From Ptychodera flava (Eukaryota > Hemichordata > Enteropneusta > Ptychoderidae), in contig NC_091936.1 of NCBI RefSeq assembly GCF_041260155.1, positions 45,175,930 through 45,239,929 on the forward strand: DNA of 64,000 nucleotides, read 5' to 3'. The translations under genes and the position numbers were made by a program. The notes below the pieces were generated by a model. The model did no database searches, was not told where the DNA came from, and saw nothing but the letters and a program-made list of their open reading frames with translations. Each line of letters opens with the position of its first letter. Positions within the stretch are counted from its first letter, which is position 1. Positions 27,701 through 42,700 of this stretch are shown in pieces.

Positions 27701-30700
27701 TATTTTTACACCTCATAGTTACATGCATATCCTTGTGACAACTTTAAAGACAGAAATCACTGTGGTAAGGGGCTGAAAATAACATAAAGTTTGTGAAGAT
27801 TGGATGTCTGCATAGTTAAGAATTTTGTCCTGTAACTGTCGTTTACTGCTCCATTAGCATCTTGTTTGTTGGCAGGAAAAACACAATCACGTAGGAATAA
27901 GCCAAATCTAGACCTACCTCCCAGACCATGATAAAGTAATCATAGAAGGTTTCGTATCTGTACAGCATGACTGACGCTATGATGGGGAATGGGTAGACAC
28001 CACCTGTACCAGGCATTTCAAGCAGCAATGTTATCGACCTGAAATAACAACATATAATCAGATGTCTATTTGTAGTCACCAATACAGAAGAGCACCTTTA
28101 CAATAAGTCCGTACACCACAGTATGCCTTCCATTGACTGTGTTGACTATGTTGGCACACTCAAGACTCAGGAAGAAAGAGGCTGATTTTGAAATTATTTT
28201 ATTCCTCATTTACATCCATATTTCTGCCCATCTTTGATTAACAAAAATGCTGCACACAAGATATTTGTATAATTCCCATCACATCTTCTCATCACTCCTA
28301 CTTGTTACCCTTCCAAAGTCTGTGCCACTGTAACCTGTATCAACATGAAAATGTATGCTTGGCCAATCTATGTGTACTGCATGTGTGGTTGACTGAGAGC
28401 AGTTTTGTAAATGTCCAAATGTGTACACTACTTACGTGAATAGATTGGTTGGAGGGTTGTACAGTGTGAACTCTACGATTACAACTCTAGTGTTTACGTC
28501 TATCCAGTTCTTTTCCTTCAGCAACTGCAATTGTTCAGATGCTGCCAGCCTGTTGTAAAGAAAAATAACAAAGACTGAAATAAGGATTTGACTGAGTAAC
28601 ATGCAAAGTAGAATAAAGCCACAAGACAACATATATCAGATTCTTTATTTTATACTCAAAGTGATCTGCTCCAAAATTCCACAAGAATTCAAACTTAAAG
28701 TTGCAAAATACCTGATGCAATTTATGCGTCACTTTTGTGTTGTATTATTTTTGAAAACCTTACAAACTGAAACGTAGCATATTTCATTCACCGGGAAGCC
28801 ATTTTGCAATGTATCATAGATGAAAGAGAAAGCATGAAATTTACCCATGATTTTCATGTACAAAATTTGGAAACCGTCATTCAATATCTATGTTGTCGTG
28901 TATCACAGCTGAACTTCCAATTATCAAATCATCACGTTCACACTGAGTGATACATTTGACCAGACTAACCTGGATCCATTCAGAATGACAACATATCCTT
29001 CTCCACCATAGTACCCAAATCGTCCCCATTTACAATAGCGAACAATATCACTGCTCTCCTGGTAAAGCCATGTCTCGTTGGGTCCATATGCACTTCTGTA
29101 ATTCTCAGGCGATTGATAGTCAGATCGACAATCATCGACCAATCCTGACATCTGGTTTGGAACTTTGCACGAGCCTGATGGCATTCGCAGTTGCCGTAAC
29201 GACGCCTGGTTGCCGAGTAATATGAGGCTGCCATCCATGATGGCACCTCGATCCTCATCCACTACCCTGTCATTGTACCAGGTGTCCCAGTAGAGGCCAT
29301 CAAGTAGGTCATTCTCACACCAGGTCCAGAAATCAGAGATGGATTTGATGCCAGTGAATGGGTGTGGCGTCCTGATAAAGGTGTTCTTCACAGACTCATT
29401 GAGCATGACGTGCTGGTTGTGGAACTTACCATAGCATATCCACATGACACATATGAATAGCACACAGTAGTAAACCCAACCTCTGCAATCAATGACAAAA
29501 AAGGTGGTTATATGTGTTGGTTTGAAATTTAGTAACACAGCATTGCACATCTGAAGCACATTCACTGTCCCATTTGGAGATTGACTTTTTGTTGATGCAG
29601 AATAATAATGTCACCGATATGTATGTATAGATTGCGGCACAATTATTTTAAAATGACTGCCTTTCAAAAATGTATGACACCTGTCAAAATGACATTTTTT
29701 CCTGTGAACTTACTTGAGTATTGAATATAGTCTCTTTTCTTTGAGCATTCTCTCTTTGGCTTTCCTGAGTTCTTTTTCCTGAGGTGGTCTGGCAAAGCGT
29801 AGATATCTGGATCTCTGTCTGGCTGCAATGCCCTACAAAAGGAATCAAAAACAATTTTGTTAAAGCAACTTAACAGTTGGATTCTCATTAAAGCTCTCCA
29901 GGGAGTGACTTGTCATTTCGGATCAACCAGGTTTCATTTATCTTGCTGTGAACCAATCTGGATTATTTTTTTCTGAAATTCAATGATTTCAGGCAATCAG
30001 AGTTTTTGACTCGCAAAGTCTTAAAATCCATTTCTGGTCTACATATTGGAAAGACTTATTTGAAAAGTTTTGAAAGAAGTTTGCACTATCTTGCTTTTTG
30101 AAAATTGAAAATTTTATTTTATCAAATTCATATTATCTTTTGACTTTTTGACTCTAGAAAAGTTGCAAAATTCATTTGCTGTGAGGACTTAATGTGAAAA
30201 CTGTTTGAGAGAAAGTCTTCACTATCTTGTTTTCTTGAAAACTGATCATTTCATTTTTCTTGAAAACTGATGTTTTCATTTTTCCATTTTTCCCAAAGAG
30301 TTACCATAGGGAATGGCCACCATTTTGAATTTTTGATACCAGTAAATTTCACAAAATTTGCCCCTCTAGTGCAGGAAGTTCTGAGATGTCTTTCATTCCT
30401 AAACATGAAACCCAAAGTAAAACTGTTCAAAATTTTCTTGAGCAATGTGTCAGCAACAGTTGAATACTCATTTTCAATGTGCTTATCAATACAATAGGGT
30501 GATAACAAAATTATACTTTGTATCCCTGGAAATTTTCCATGTAACTTGACATTTCAAATCACTTTATGTCTTTGACAATAAACAGCATACAACACTCAGC
30601 AATTCAACAGCATGACCCCTGACCTTAGCTAGATCATCAGCATCACCATAGCAATCAAGTCTAGATTTGGGAAGTTCTCCAGGATCTTGTAACTCAGTGT

Positions 30701-33700
30701 TGTCGTCGGTGTGGTCAAGTACACGGATGTCATCATAGTACTGACATGCCCTCAGCAATGACATGACCAGTATCTGTCAGAGGAGGAGACGTGTGAGGTG
30801 TGTGAGGAAGCAGAACCATAGAAAATGCATCATATCATGAAGTTCTCTGAGTTTGGATCATTAAAGACTAAAAATATACTTTGTTAAACCATTATTGTGG
30901 TACGTTCAGATAAGGTTTTTATATTTTTGTATCAAATTTGCTGAAATTGTCAAGTATCTGCATTGTCAGCTTCTGATTTTTTTGTGACACTGCTATTATG
31001 AATTTTGTTTCATCTGTTCATGGTGATTTGTTTATGTATCAATATATACGTAAGTGCATGCTCATGACAAAATATCACATACAAATTAACAAATAAACAA
31101 ACAAATACAACATAACAAATACATCAACAAACAAATCACTATTTCAGATTGAAAGATGAAGGGTGATGGTAGTGGCAGTCATACCATTTGCTTCAACAGT
31201 GATACCGGTAGATTTATTGGAAATATCTGGTCATAACAGCATTACATGGTGATATCTGTGAAATCACTTACCACAATAGGCTGTGTGACAAACACACACT
31301 GTAGAATTGAGAAGTATAATGACTGTATCCACATAACTGACTTTGACTTCTCAAAGCTGGTAAAATAAAGAACATTCTTATTACCTTCCAATTACCATTG
31401 TAACAATTGTATTTATATCATTAGGTGTACTTTCTGGTGTTTTCTTTAGTTTGACATTGGTTTTGGATGACTTGTAATAAAGGAAATAACATTCAACTAC
31501 ATCTTTAGTTGATATCAACTAGGGATTAACTAGTGATTCTAACAAAGGACAGGCTAAATTCTTTCACAATTCAAAATCTCCTCATGATCCTAGATAAATG
31601 AAGAAATGTATATATGCTAAAACTTTGTATTCAGTTTCACACTTTTAACAAACCAACTTTTCATATGTCACTGTATGTTTTGTAACTTTCAGCAAGATTT
31701 CAATCAGATATTTGTCAGTCTATTCCTCACTCTATTCCAAAACTGGTTATTATGTCTCTAACTGCAGTCTACCAAGACATTTATACATAATAAAGATTTG
31801 TTGGACACCGATGCATCTATCAAAACAAGATTAAATTTAGGGAGGACAGAGAATTGATATGAAGTTTATGATCTATGTCAGGAGTTTTTCACAATACTCT
31901 ATATGTTGTGACAAACTTACCTAAGACCAAAAAATACTGTGAAGAAAGCTGACCAGATGGTAACTTGGATGATGAGGAACCATGCAATGTATCTACACCA
32001 GTATGGGATGTAGTACTTCTGGAATTTCTTGTGAATTGGCAGTTGAGCTTTCTCCCTGTAAATGGTGGATGTCATGCTGTTTGTTTCTGTTGTAGCCATT
32101 TCATTGTCAGACAGCAGTCTGGTAGGGAAAACAACAATTTACTTTTAATCATGATAATTATAAAATCTAAATCAGTGATATAAATTATAAGTTGTGGTAA
32201 TGGTTTTGATGGTGATAGTTTTAAAGTGTAAAGGGCAGTTTGTATGAGAGCTGTGGACTACACTCAGGTTGACAGTAAGCTATAGAATATAAGAGACAAG
32301 ACTGGGGACCACTGGGTCAATACTGAACAATTTTACAAATCAACATAATCCTAGGGGGTCAAGTAGGTTACATGTAACCCTTTGAGTGCCCTAATTTTTC
32401 CTACCAAAATTTTAGTGTAACATTTAACGAAGTTTTTTGAATTTTTCTTTAATTTTTTTGATAACTTTGTACAAAATTGAAATCCCATTTCATTGGCTAC
32501 AGTTGTTAATAAAAATTTTCACAAAACCTGAAAAAACTGACTGGGGTATATTCTATAAAGGTGACAAAAACTGATTTTGGCACTCAAAGGGTTTTAACAA
32601 AGCCATGGAAGGGCCTCCTAAGAACATCAGATTGTTTTGATAAAGAAAGTGAGACCCAATGTTCTTCAGGTGCACAAAAATATCTTTGTCTGCTATGTGT
32701 ATGAATGTACACCATGAAGTGTCCATGAATGTGACAGAAATTTCCTGCACATACATATATGTTTTATAAAACATATACACAGATATACATAGAAACACAC
32801 AAATCATGCTGATGGTGTTCTCAACATATAGTACTTTCACTCCAGAGGCAAACAAGCCATATTTGGCTGCATACCTATTTCTGTCCTCACTGCTGAGATC
32901 ACCAAAGCCACTGGAACAGCTGGCTGAGTCATACTGAGGAGGCAGCTGTTGTTGAGGTCGAGGCTGTTGGTGTTGTACAACCTCTACTGGTTCTCTGCGT
33001 TCCGATGACTGGTCTGATGAATCTCTATCCAGAACAACACCAGGGTCTGATCGTAAACTTTCCTTGCTACCACTTAGCAGATCCTTAAACAAGAGAGAAA
33101 TAGGTAGTAATCATGCCATATTTTGGTCCTTTCTTTGACCCAATATGTTCTGACAACAAAACAAAATTACCTATGGAAATCCATTGAGGGAATACCTTTT
33201 TGACACAATTTGCTATGCATGATTATACACAGTTCAGGAGGTATGAAACACTGAAATTCTAATATCTATGCAATAGATCTGATATCTTTTCTGCCACCGA
33301 AGATATTTCGATTAAAGTATATTTGTAACTTTTTTGTATTTTATCTTTTTTTACCTTTCCAAAACAAATATACTGACAGCCACTGAAGTGTATATGAAAA
33401 CTAAAAACCTGACCAATTTCTACTAGTGCAAGAAGAACTGAAAGGATTATGTTGAACTTGTTTATTTTTCATGAAAGCATGATTTTTCTATTCAAAATTG
33501 TCTGAACAACATCCAGTTGGACCACAACATTGTCTGCAAGGTCATATGTAACAAAATGTCTCTTTTTTGTGTCAGATGATAATGCAAGCAATATCTGTAT
33601 TTGTATGTAAAAATGTTGAACCTACAATGCATACATCGTGAAATTCAAAACATTATTATCAATCTAAAAATAAGATGCTCATTTATACATGGCAATTTAA

Positions 33701-36700
33701 CACAAACGTTTGATACCTGGAATCTGTGTCTGTATCTCCATTTATCCTGAGCCCAGGATTGCAGGCTTTGCCACGTCCAAGCTGTTTGTTCAACAAGAGA
33801 TGGATAATAAGACTCAGCCTGACTGCCTGTCAGTAGGGTTTCCACAGTTTCTGTTGAAACAGAAGGAAAGGGAAATAAACTATTATAAGAAATACAACAA
33901 CATTAAAGGTACACGGTCACTGTAAATTTGCATATTCCATATATAATAAAGGGGCAGGGCTTAGCGTACTACCCGGTAACACCAGTAGCTGTCGGTCCTC
34001 CATATTTGATATATCAAAGTTCATGCAGACAACACTGCTAAGTATGCCATGGCTAATCGTGCGGGGGAGCCCCTTTTAAAAAGCGGCCACCCGCGTATAA
34101 TCTGCGATTGGCTATCAGAAAACGGGTGACTGAACCCCTTTAAGTTGAACTTGAAGATGGTTCTTTTTTGTACACAGTTTGGAAGTGGATGTTGATTCCC
34201 CCCACCCTCAAATTAATTTCCATATTGTGTAAGTTCTGTTTAATCAGGAGGAAATGGTGACGATTACTATCACAGTCAATGACCGAATGCACTACCTTAT
34301 CTATTACTTAGGCAGTGGAAAGTGTAACATTGAGGATCTTTGTCTTATCAAAAGGATATATTTTCATTGATCTTCTATGCTTTTCTTTAGTGGACTCGAG
34401 ATACCTTATCTCATACTCATGGAGCGACAGTTGTTCAGACAGACAGACAGCACACAAGGTCCATCAAACAAAACTTACCATTGGACGATATCTGACTGGT
34501 TCTTTTCTTGGTTGAATACAGCTTCTCTGATTGGCTATCAACTTTTCTGGGCTAATTATAAAGATGCAGAAAAACACATTAGCATCAAATAAACATACAT
34601 TAGAGCTCTGGCTGAGCACCATCACTGATCACATACTGCAAACGTAAAATGATTGAAGACTGATTTGGGGGTTCCACATTCTATATACAGAAAATACAAT
34701 GAACATGTCTCTAAGAATGAATTTTATTATGTATGGAGAGAAAATACTGCTCTTCCAAACCAATATGTCATTTATCTAACACAGCGCCCTTGAAACAAAA
34801 TTTGTGCTGAACAATGGAATCAACTGTACTCTACTCCAATACTTGAAATCAATGGTCTTCTTGTGAGTAAAACACAAACACATGCAAAAAAGGAAGTCAC
34901 ATACCCTACTTCTCCTGAAGAGCATGACAATGGGTCCATTGATGGGAAGTGCCATCAAGGCTGTGAGAATGCCTACACAGACAGACTCTATGGATACATC
35001 AATGAGGCCAAGATGGGTTGACCATTCCTGAATGTTACGGTAAAAAAGACAACAATTAAACTCTTCTCTTTTCATCAGAGTTGATAATGATTATAATTAA
35101 GAAATTACAACTGATGAAATTTTCAGGGTAATATCAAGTTCATTTCTATTGTGGAGGAGTTAAAGTTCAGAACATTTTCAAAATTCAACTAGTGATGGAT
35201 TACAGGGTAGACATAACTATGCAATTATTTCTCCAATGATTGCAATTTTTGTATTTCAAATTAAGTCCTCTGCCTGATTCAAGCTGAAGATTCTGGCGGA
35301 ATCTAAGTACAACCGCTACAATTATACTTACGGGTCTGTCATTGAACCTGTACCATACAGCATTGAGACACATGAAGGTGAGTAAGATAGCCAGACATGA
35401 TGTCAGTCTCTGAACCTTGCTGAATCTACTGTGTGCTGGTCTGGTGAATATTGAACTCCAAAGGTGATAGTCTGCAAAGTACTGCGCTCCTTTGGCAAGT
35501 AACACCTGTACAAAAATTAGAAATAAAAATTTGTGAGATTAAAGAAATCTACGATGATGTGTTTTTGAAATAACCTTAATGATGAATTAATAAAGAAGGC
35601 AGTTCAACCAGTACTCCTTGTCTTCTAATGATCTTTATTTAAAAATAGTTATGTCTACCTGTACACCAAATACTCTACTTAACGATGGCTAACACACATT
35701 TTAAATGTTACCCATAGGTAATTAGGTCACGAAGAATGACTAAACTTTACAGTGTACAGATACTTGTGATTTTTCTGAAATCTTCAGGACTTCTTTATCA
35801 TATTCTCTACACTGAACACAATACATAGCGGGATAAAATTTCAACTCTTCCATGGGGAATATAGCAAGACCGACAATGAAGTGATTTCGTACATTTCTGG
35901 ATGGAAATGAAGAAGCGCTAAAATTGTTTTTAGACAAAATGCACCAACATACACACACCCTGGAAACATGTACCATCAATGTGGTATCTGTACCTGGAAT
36001 TGAAATGCAGTGTTACATTAGCCAAGAATTAAAAAAAAAAACATCCACTACCTTCTGAAAACCAAGGCCATGCTCTTGTGCATACAGGTCGCGTTCTACT
36101 TTGCCGTCGTCTTCCTCCACGGCAAACCACTTCTCACAAATGAAGTACCACTTCTGTCCAGTGATGAGATCACGTACGGCCATTCTGCTCAGAAACCAGC
36201 TTGGAGAGACACCACTATTGTTGTGCCAAACATGAATCTTGTAGATGTTGCCAAGAGTTTCCGGAACACTGCAATCACAGCATTACTCACATAATTACTC
36301 TCGTATTTTCCTACCATCCTACAACTTTTACCTTACAAACAACATATGTATATTGATTTCAAGCGGATTCAATCAAAATTATCATGTTTAAAATCAAGTT
36401 TTCATAATAGGTATGGTATGTTCAGCTTCTGGTCTTTTTAATGCATAAACACAGCATATATATTTTTTATATATTTTTGTCATAAAACTTTCTCACTCTC
36501 TCTTGCATAGTGATAAGAAAGCTTATAATTGTACATTTCCTATAAAAACAAACGCTGTTATTTAACTTTATTTTAGGAGAAACGTAGACGTATCTAAAGA
36601 AATAGACAGTTCAGCATCACGCATGAAAATATGAATGTATATACAAAGGAAGAACACCAGCACAAAAGACAGAAAATGAATAAGGGTAAATGTATTGTTT

Positions 36701-39700
36701 TATCATAATCAATGACAGAATGCACACCTGATAATGAATCTGTCCCTTGAGTTCCTTTCAAAGAGAGGTTTATTTTCATAGGTGAGTTCTCTGGTCTCTG
36801 AGTGCCCAACGTCACCGTGCAGAACTAGACTGACTTTAGCTGTTGTGCCAGCTCCACTGCGAAATCCTGTCTCAACTAATATTTCATAACTGTAAAAGAA
36901 ACCGCCGAGAATCATATGGTTATCACAATGTACAGTATATTAGCAGGTGCCCATCTTACTTCAGATGGTGACTTCTGAAATTTGAAATTTGTACTTTTGT
37001 GTCTTCCTGTAACAAGTCTCCGTACATACATTTCAGAGAATGTAGATTTACACTTGTTTTTCATGAATTTTTGTTTGAATTTGTATTTGTAGTTTGCTTG
37101 ACTTATGTATGCCTGTTAACTTTATCAATACACTTTCATTGTGCACCTTTTCTATTATAGATGACATGCAGTCCACCAAAGTCCAAGCCAGCAGGTTTGA
37201 CATCATGATAAAAGGATCTAATTTAACTTACCACTGTTGATCTGATGGTTGGTTATCATGAAGGTACATAGTGCCACGTTTCTTTTCATCGTGAACATCA
37301 GCGCGGTGACAGTAGACAAGCAAGATGAAGTAAATAGCAAACAAGACACCAACAAAGGAGGAAGTGACCGCATTCCACGTAGCCCTGTAATTCAAGGAAA
37401 GTTAGAAATATGGTCACTCAAAAACTATAACCAATTTCATAATCAAAATACACGTTTTCACTGCAGCTGAGCGAGTCTCACTATAATACTTGGGATTAAC
37501 ATCACCTGATACTATTTAGGGTTGAATATGAAAAGAAAAGGCTTAATATGTATTTCAATATGAAGTTCTACAGTGTTAAAAGTCAATAATAACAATACCA
37601 ATGAACAGAATCAAGCTATTCCTTTGAATACATGATAATCAAAGACGCTTGGTTTACAGTATCAGTATCCTAATATTTTGGAAATTATTTTCAGCAACAC
37701 TGTCCATGTTCCTCGCACTATTATTACAGATTTTCAAAACCAAAACAATTAAAACTTTCAAATATCACTTATTTATGAATAATATTGAACACAAATGAGT
37801 AACAGCATGACAATGTACAAATGACACATACACACCTTTCAAACTGTTTGATATCAGTAAAACTGAGCTCATGGGGTGTCTTGAAGAACCCTCCACCAAA
37901 GTTGGTAAGATGGTTGCATTTGCAGTGAGTGCTGTCATAACCTGATGACTCCACAGTCTGGCAGCCATCAGTGGTCCATGTGTCTGTCATGGGACTCCAA
38001 TACAGGCATTCTCCCCACCACACTTTGAAGGAGTAATCCCGACTGGTCACAGAGTCAGGTCTGTACTTGTACTGACCAAACTCACCATCCATGATGCCTA
38101 AGTAGTACGTACCTGAGTCTGAATGGAACAAAGGGAGTTTTTGTAAATCTTCAGATTACTTCTTGTGGTTCTGGTTAATTTTTCTTCTTTTGAACAAGGT
38201 TGAAAGTGAGTCATTTTTTGGTCAATTTTCTTCAAAACATTTAGAGAATGCCAGATGGGAGTTTTGTAAACACTGTTTGAATTCACAGCTTTAAGATAGG
38301 ATCCTCAATACTTGGATTTCACAGCTAATGTGTTAATATGCTGTTCAAAATGTGAAAAGCAAGCTATAAAATCTCATTCTGCTGAAATGACGTTTTAAGT
38401 TTTCCCAGAGAGATATGGACAATGTATGGTATTCTATTAACATTTGATAATCTGAAATAAAGTGGAAATGATAAACACTTACATAGACTTACTTATCTTA
38501 ATACCCTTGAAACTATTTTTTAATGTATTTTCCATGATCAAAACTAAAGATCAAGTAATAGACATTAAAGCAAGGATACTTACTGTTAAAGTAGCCAGCT
38601 GGTAGATACAATTTCATGTAATTCACATCCTCATCAAACGCCCTCTGGAACATATATTCATATGGCGTTGGTGGGTCACCATACCTGAAGATTGCAAGAC
38701 AAGTGACAGATGTTTAAACACTTTTGTGCTCTCATTATGTGCAAAATAGACAGATCTTGGACAGTGATTTCTTGATTATTGCATGTACAGGCACTTGGCT
38801 ATGTGCAATACAGAAATGTAAATCTCTGAAACTAGGATGTGGAAGTGTGTGCATAAACATGCTGATCCTCTTTTACAATACAGAAATTCACTTTTTGCAA
38901 AAAAGATTACTGTTAAGATAACATACAGAGTTACTACTTTTTGTATGGTAAATAGGCAGTCAATCAACCAGTACAAAGCTACTTGGCAAGCAACATCTCT
39001 TTCAATAGTAAAACTCAGTGAAGAAGATATTGTACAAACAACAAAAACCTTCTCTGTATATGACTCAGAGGTTTTGTCTGCTTTACAAGTTCACTTTCCA
39101 CAAACTGTGAAGCTGACTCTGTAAATTCTTGAATAACAATGCCACTAATATCACATTGCAATTGATGTATGTAACAGATTCAACTTCTGAAGAATAAAGT
39201 TCCACGAATCCAAGATTATAATAGAATGAATGGAAACATACTGCAGGTAAAAAACCTGGCAATATTGTGACTCAGACATCATCACATAGGAAGTTCGGTA
39301 TTCTTACCTCATGACGATTTTGATTGGAAAGCCCCTCTTTTCAACAGGTACCAGTTCTATGATGATATGTAATGACTGGTCCATATTTGTGGTACTGACA
39401 TTGAACTCATGGTAATTCATGTACTTCTTGTTGAAGGTCAAGTTACTCTGAACTTCATGCTGGATGGCAGAAAAAAAGTTTAAAAAATTAGTCTGAGTTG
39501 GTGACTCTGATGTTATTGCTGAATAAATTATGCCTATCACTAGAAAGGTGTAGCACTCACTTTGTGGCAACTATTTTATAATCAGGCTCATAGATAATGA
39601 ACATACTTTAGAGGACCAAATGGGAGCAGACAGCGAGTCAAAGTTGGCAAACATGTCAGAAAAATAGCACTATCGTTTCTTTTCCCACTGGTAATTTATG

Positions 39701-42700
39701 CTTTAAAATACTACACAAAGAAACTATCACAAACATGTCTTTTACCAAAGGACATTTTCAAAGATGTCTGATCGCTATCTCAACAGTACTTTTGCTTTGG
39801 TTTGGTTTGGTTTGGTTTGTTAACTTTCTTTCCATAATTTAATTCAAATTCAAAACTTTATTTTAATTTAATAATTACAATTTGTACAATCATTCAATCA
39901 ATTCATATATATTATGTGATGGATTACGCTAAAAAAGATTCAATTTAAAAATTTTTTTATTAATATAAATAGGAAGTAGCCAGCGTGAGATTTCTCTTAC
40001 CTCTTGTGGTTTCCTTGGTATGTGCATTGTGATGCCATCTCTCATATGCTGGATCTTCAAATTGTCTCCCAAACAACTGTGTAACTCCAGTGAAGAGACA
40101 CTTGTAGCAATCTGTATGTAACAAAGTTACAAAATGTTACAGTGATTGTGTATCAACAATCTGAACAGACTTGCTTGTCACCAAATGCACATACGCTATT
40201 TAGCCTTGTTTGGAAAAACACTACAATGTTTGGTAAAAATTAGTCTCTTGAATAAACTGTATAATACTACAGTATATTAGCCTACTGGTTACCTTATCAG
40301 ATGTTTGGCTCCATGTGTATGGGTTGCCAGCATAAGCTAGAAGCTGCACGCCATAGCAGTGCCTGGAAACACCGCCCTCTATCTGTGCCAGTACTTCATC
40401 CATGTTGCTTGGAAACTTAAACTCAGTGTCTGCCTTAGATACTGAGACGGACGACACCTGACTGTACAGACCACTGTAAATATTCATCTCTTCAGTTTCA
40501 ATTTCCAAGGCTGCTTCTCCAATGGCAAGCAATTTCTGATGTGACTGAAAAAACAAGGAAACAAACAAATAAGTTCAGATTTCATTCCCTGCAAAGACCT
40601 CTGATTGTGCCAGAGAAGAATAAAAAGACTTGGTAATGAAAACTTAATGTTTAGCGGCAGTTTCAACAAAAGCCAGTAACAACCACACTGTGAACACGGA
40701 GTCTGATGTCCACGAGAATGCCAACTTTGCTTACAGAGCTTGATATGATTTTTATGACTTTTCTTCCTATGAGTGATTCTAACATTTACTTTAGAGTCTA
40801 TGCAGCATTACAAGTTAGCATAATTTAGAGTCAACTCACAAAGAAGGATGAGTAACATGGCATTATTACAAACTACACCAGAGGATGCAAGAGAACATTA
40901 GCAGTCTGCGTATCGCCCAACATGAAGCAGAGGGGGATGTGATGTGCCAATGTCAAGTGTTTCATTTGCATTATTTTCATAATAATAATATTATTATACA
41001 TCTATTGTTAGTAGAGTAGTGACTGTTTTTGTGCAATGTAACCATAACTTTTCTTGCGATTTCTAGTGCACCTATGCAATGCTATTGGGCGTGCCTCAGC
41101 AACTACAAGTACAGAGCATGAGACATATTCTGGTGATCATTCAAGGAGTCCATTGAAACCATCCAACGGTGAACACAGACGTAACCACAATATGCGATGC
41201 ACTTGGGGTGCCTGGACATAGCCAATGCTACAGAATGCGTGTTCTTTATGGCGTTTTTTTAAGCAAATGCAAAATTCTATAGCTCTTGATGGTATATGTA
41301 CAATAGCATCTAACTATTTTGCCATATTGGTTGCAGTACCGGATAGGATATTTATGACTTCACTTACTGTGAGTAAATCTTCAGTGGACTTCACAATGGT
41401 GACGACAATCAACTTCTTGTTGATTGGGGGTACAACGACGTAATTACCACTGGAGGCCTTCAAGAGATTTGAAGTGACTGCAGCAATGGTGTTCAGTATA
41501 CTTTCACTGGTTTCCTTGGATAGATCAGTGGAGGACAGCACCACCATTGTCATCTTCTCCACCAACTCTGCAGCAAGCTGCATTGCTTTTACAGACAGCT
41601 GCAAAGGAAAGGAAATGATACAATGATGTCTCATCTTAGATTATTACCATTTGGTTCAAGAAAACTCTACCCTATGATGTGGTCGTCCAACTTACATGGT
41701 TTTAAAATGAAGGTTGCAGTCAATTTAAAATGTTTTTAACTGTCTCAAAGGCCAGGGACTTGATCCCTGGGAATCAAGTTTGTTCTAGTCTGTGAAAGGA
41801 TTATGGAGGTGTCATAGCCTTTTGTTTTCCATTAAAATTTTAATCTAGTAAGTAAATTTCCTGGCAAGACAATCTGACGCCTGATGACACAGGCCTTTAA
41901 TCATTGCATATTCCTTGTAAGTTGAAATTGACTTTTTAAATGTGGAGAATATAAACTGCTATTCCTCCTTTTTGTTTTCAATGTTTGTGGGTGTAGATAG
42001 TGGAGGACTTGTCAGGTACTTTAAGTATATTTGACAACATGCAAAGCCTTTGAGGCACCTTAAAACAGTCAATCTTACGAAACACACGTATGGCTTAAGA
42101 TTTCACAAAAGGTAGTAATTACAGACGTTTAATTCAACCATTTCAAAACAAGGATTTGATTCATCAGTATCATTTTCAATAGGGTGGGTGGGAATATGTA
42201 CAGGGAAAGGGGGATGGGTATAATGAGAGGTACTATGAGAACACTGAAGTATTACTTCATCAAAATTCGATGGTTACAGATGTACTGTAAAAGTGTGAAT
42301 AATTATCCATACCTCATTTGGTGATGCGGTGATTGTTACCAATATCGTGGCATACTGTACAACATCATTAGCATCTCGTAATGTGAGGAAATCAATGGCT
42401 TTCAGAAGCGCCAGTCTTATTTCTCGTCTCATCTGTAAATCCTGTGAAAGACAAGGGAAACATTTTTATGCAATCGGATATTCTGTACACTGGTTTTGAC
42501 AATGTCAGAATTTCTCAAGGCGTTTGACAATGTCAGAATTTCTCAAGGTGTTTGATAATGTCAGAATTTCTTAAGGTGTTGACAATGTCAGAATTTCTCA
42601 AGGCGTTTGACAATGTCAGAATTTCTCAAGGCATCAAGAGATCAGGAAAACCACAACTCAATGCATACAAGATGTCTCAACTCCACTCAGGGGCATTCGA

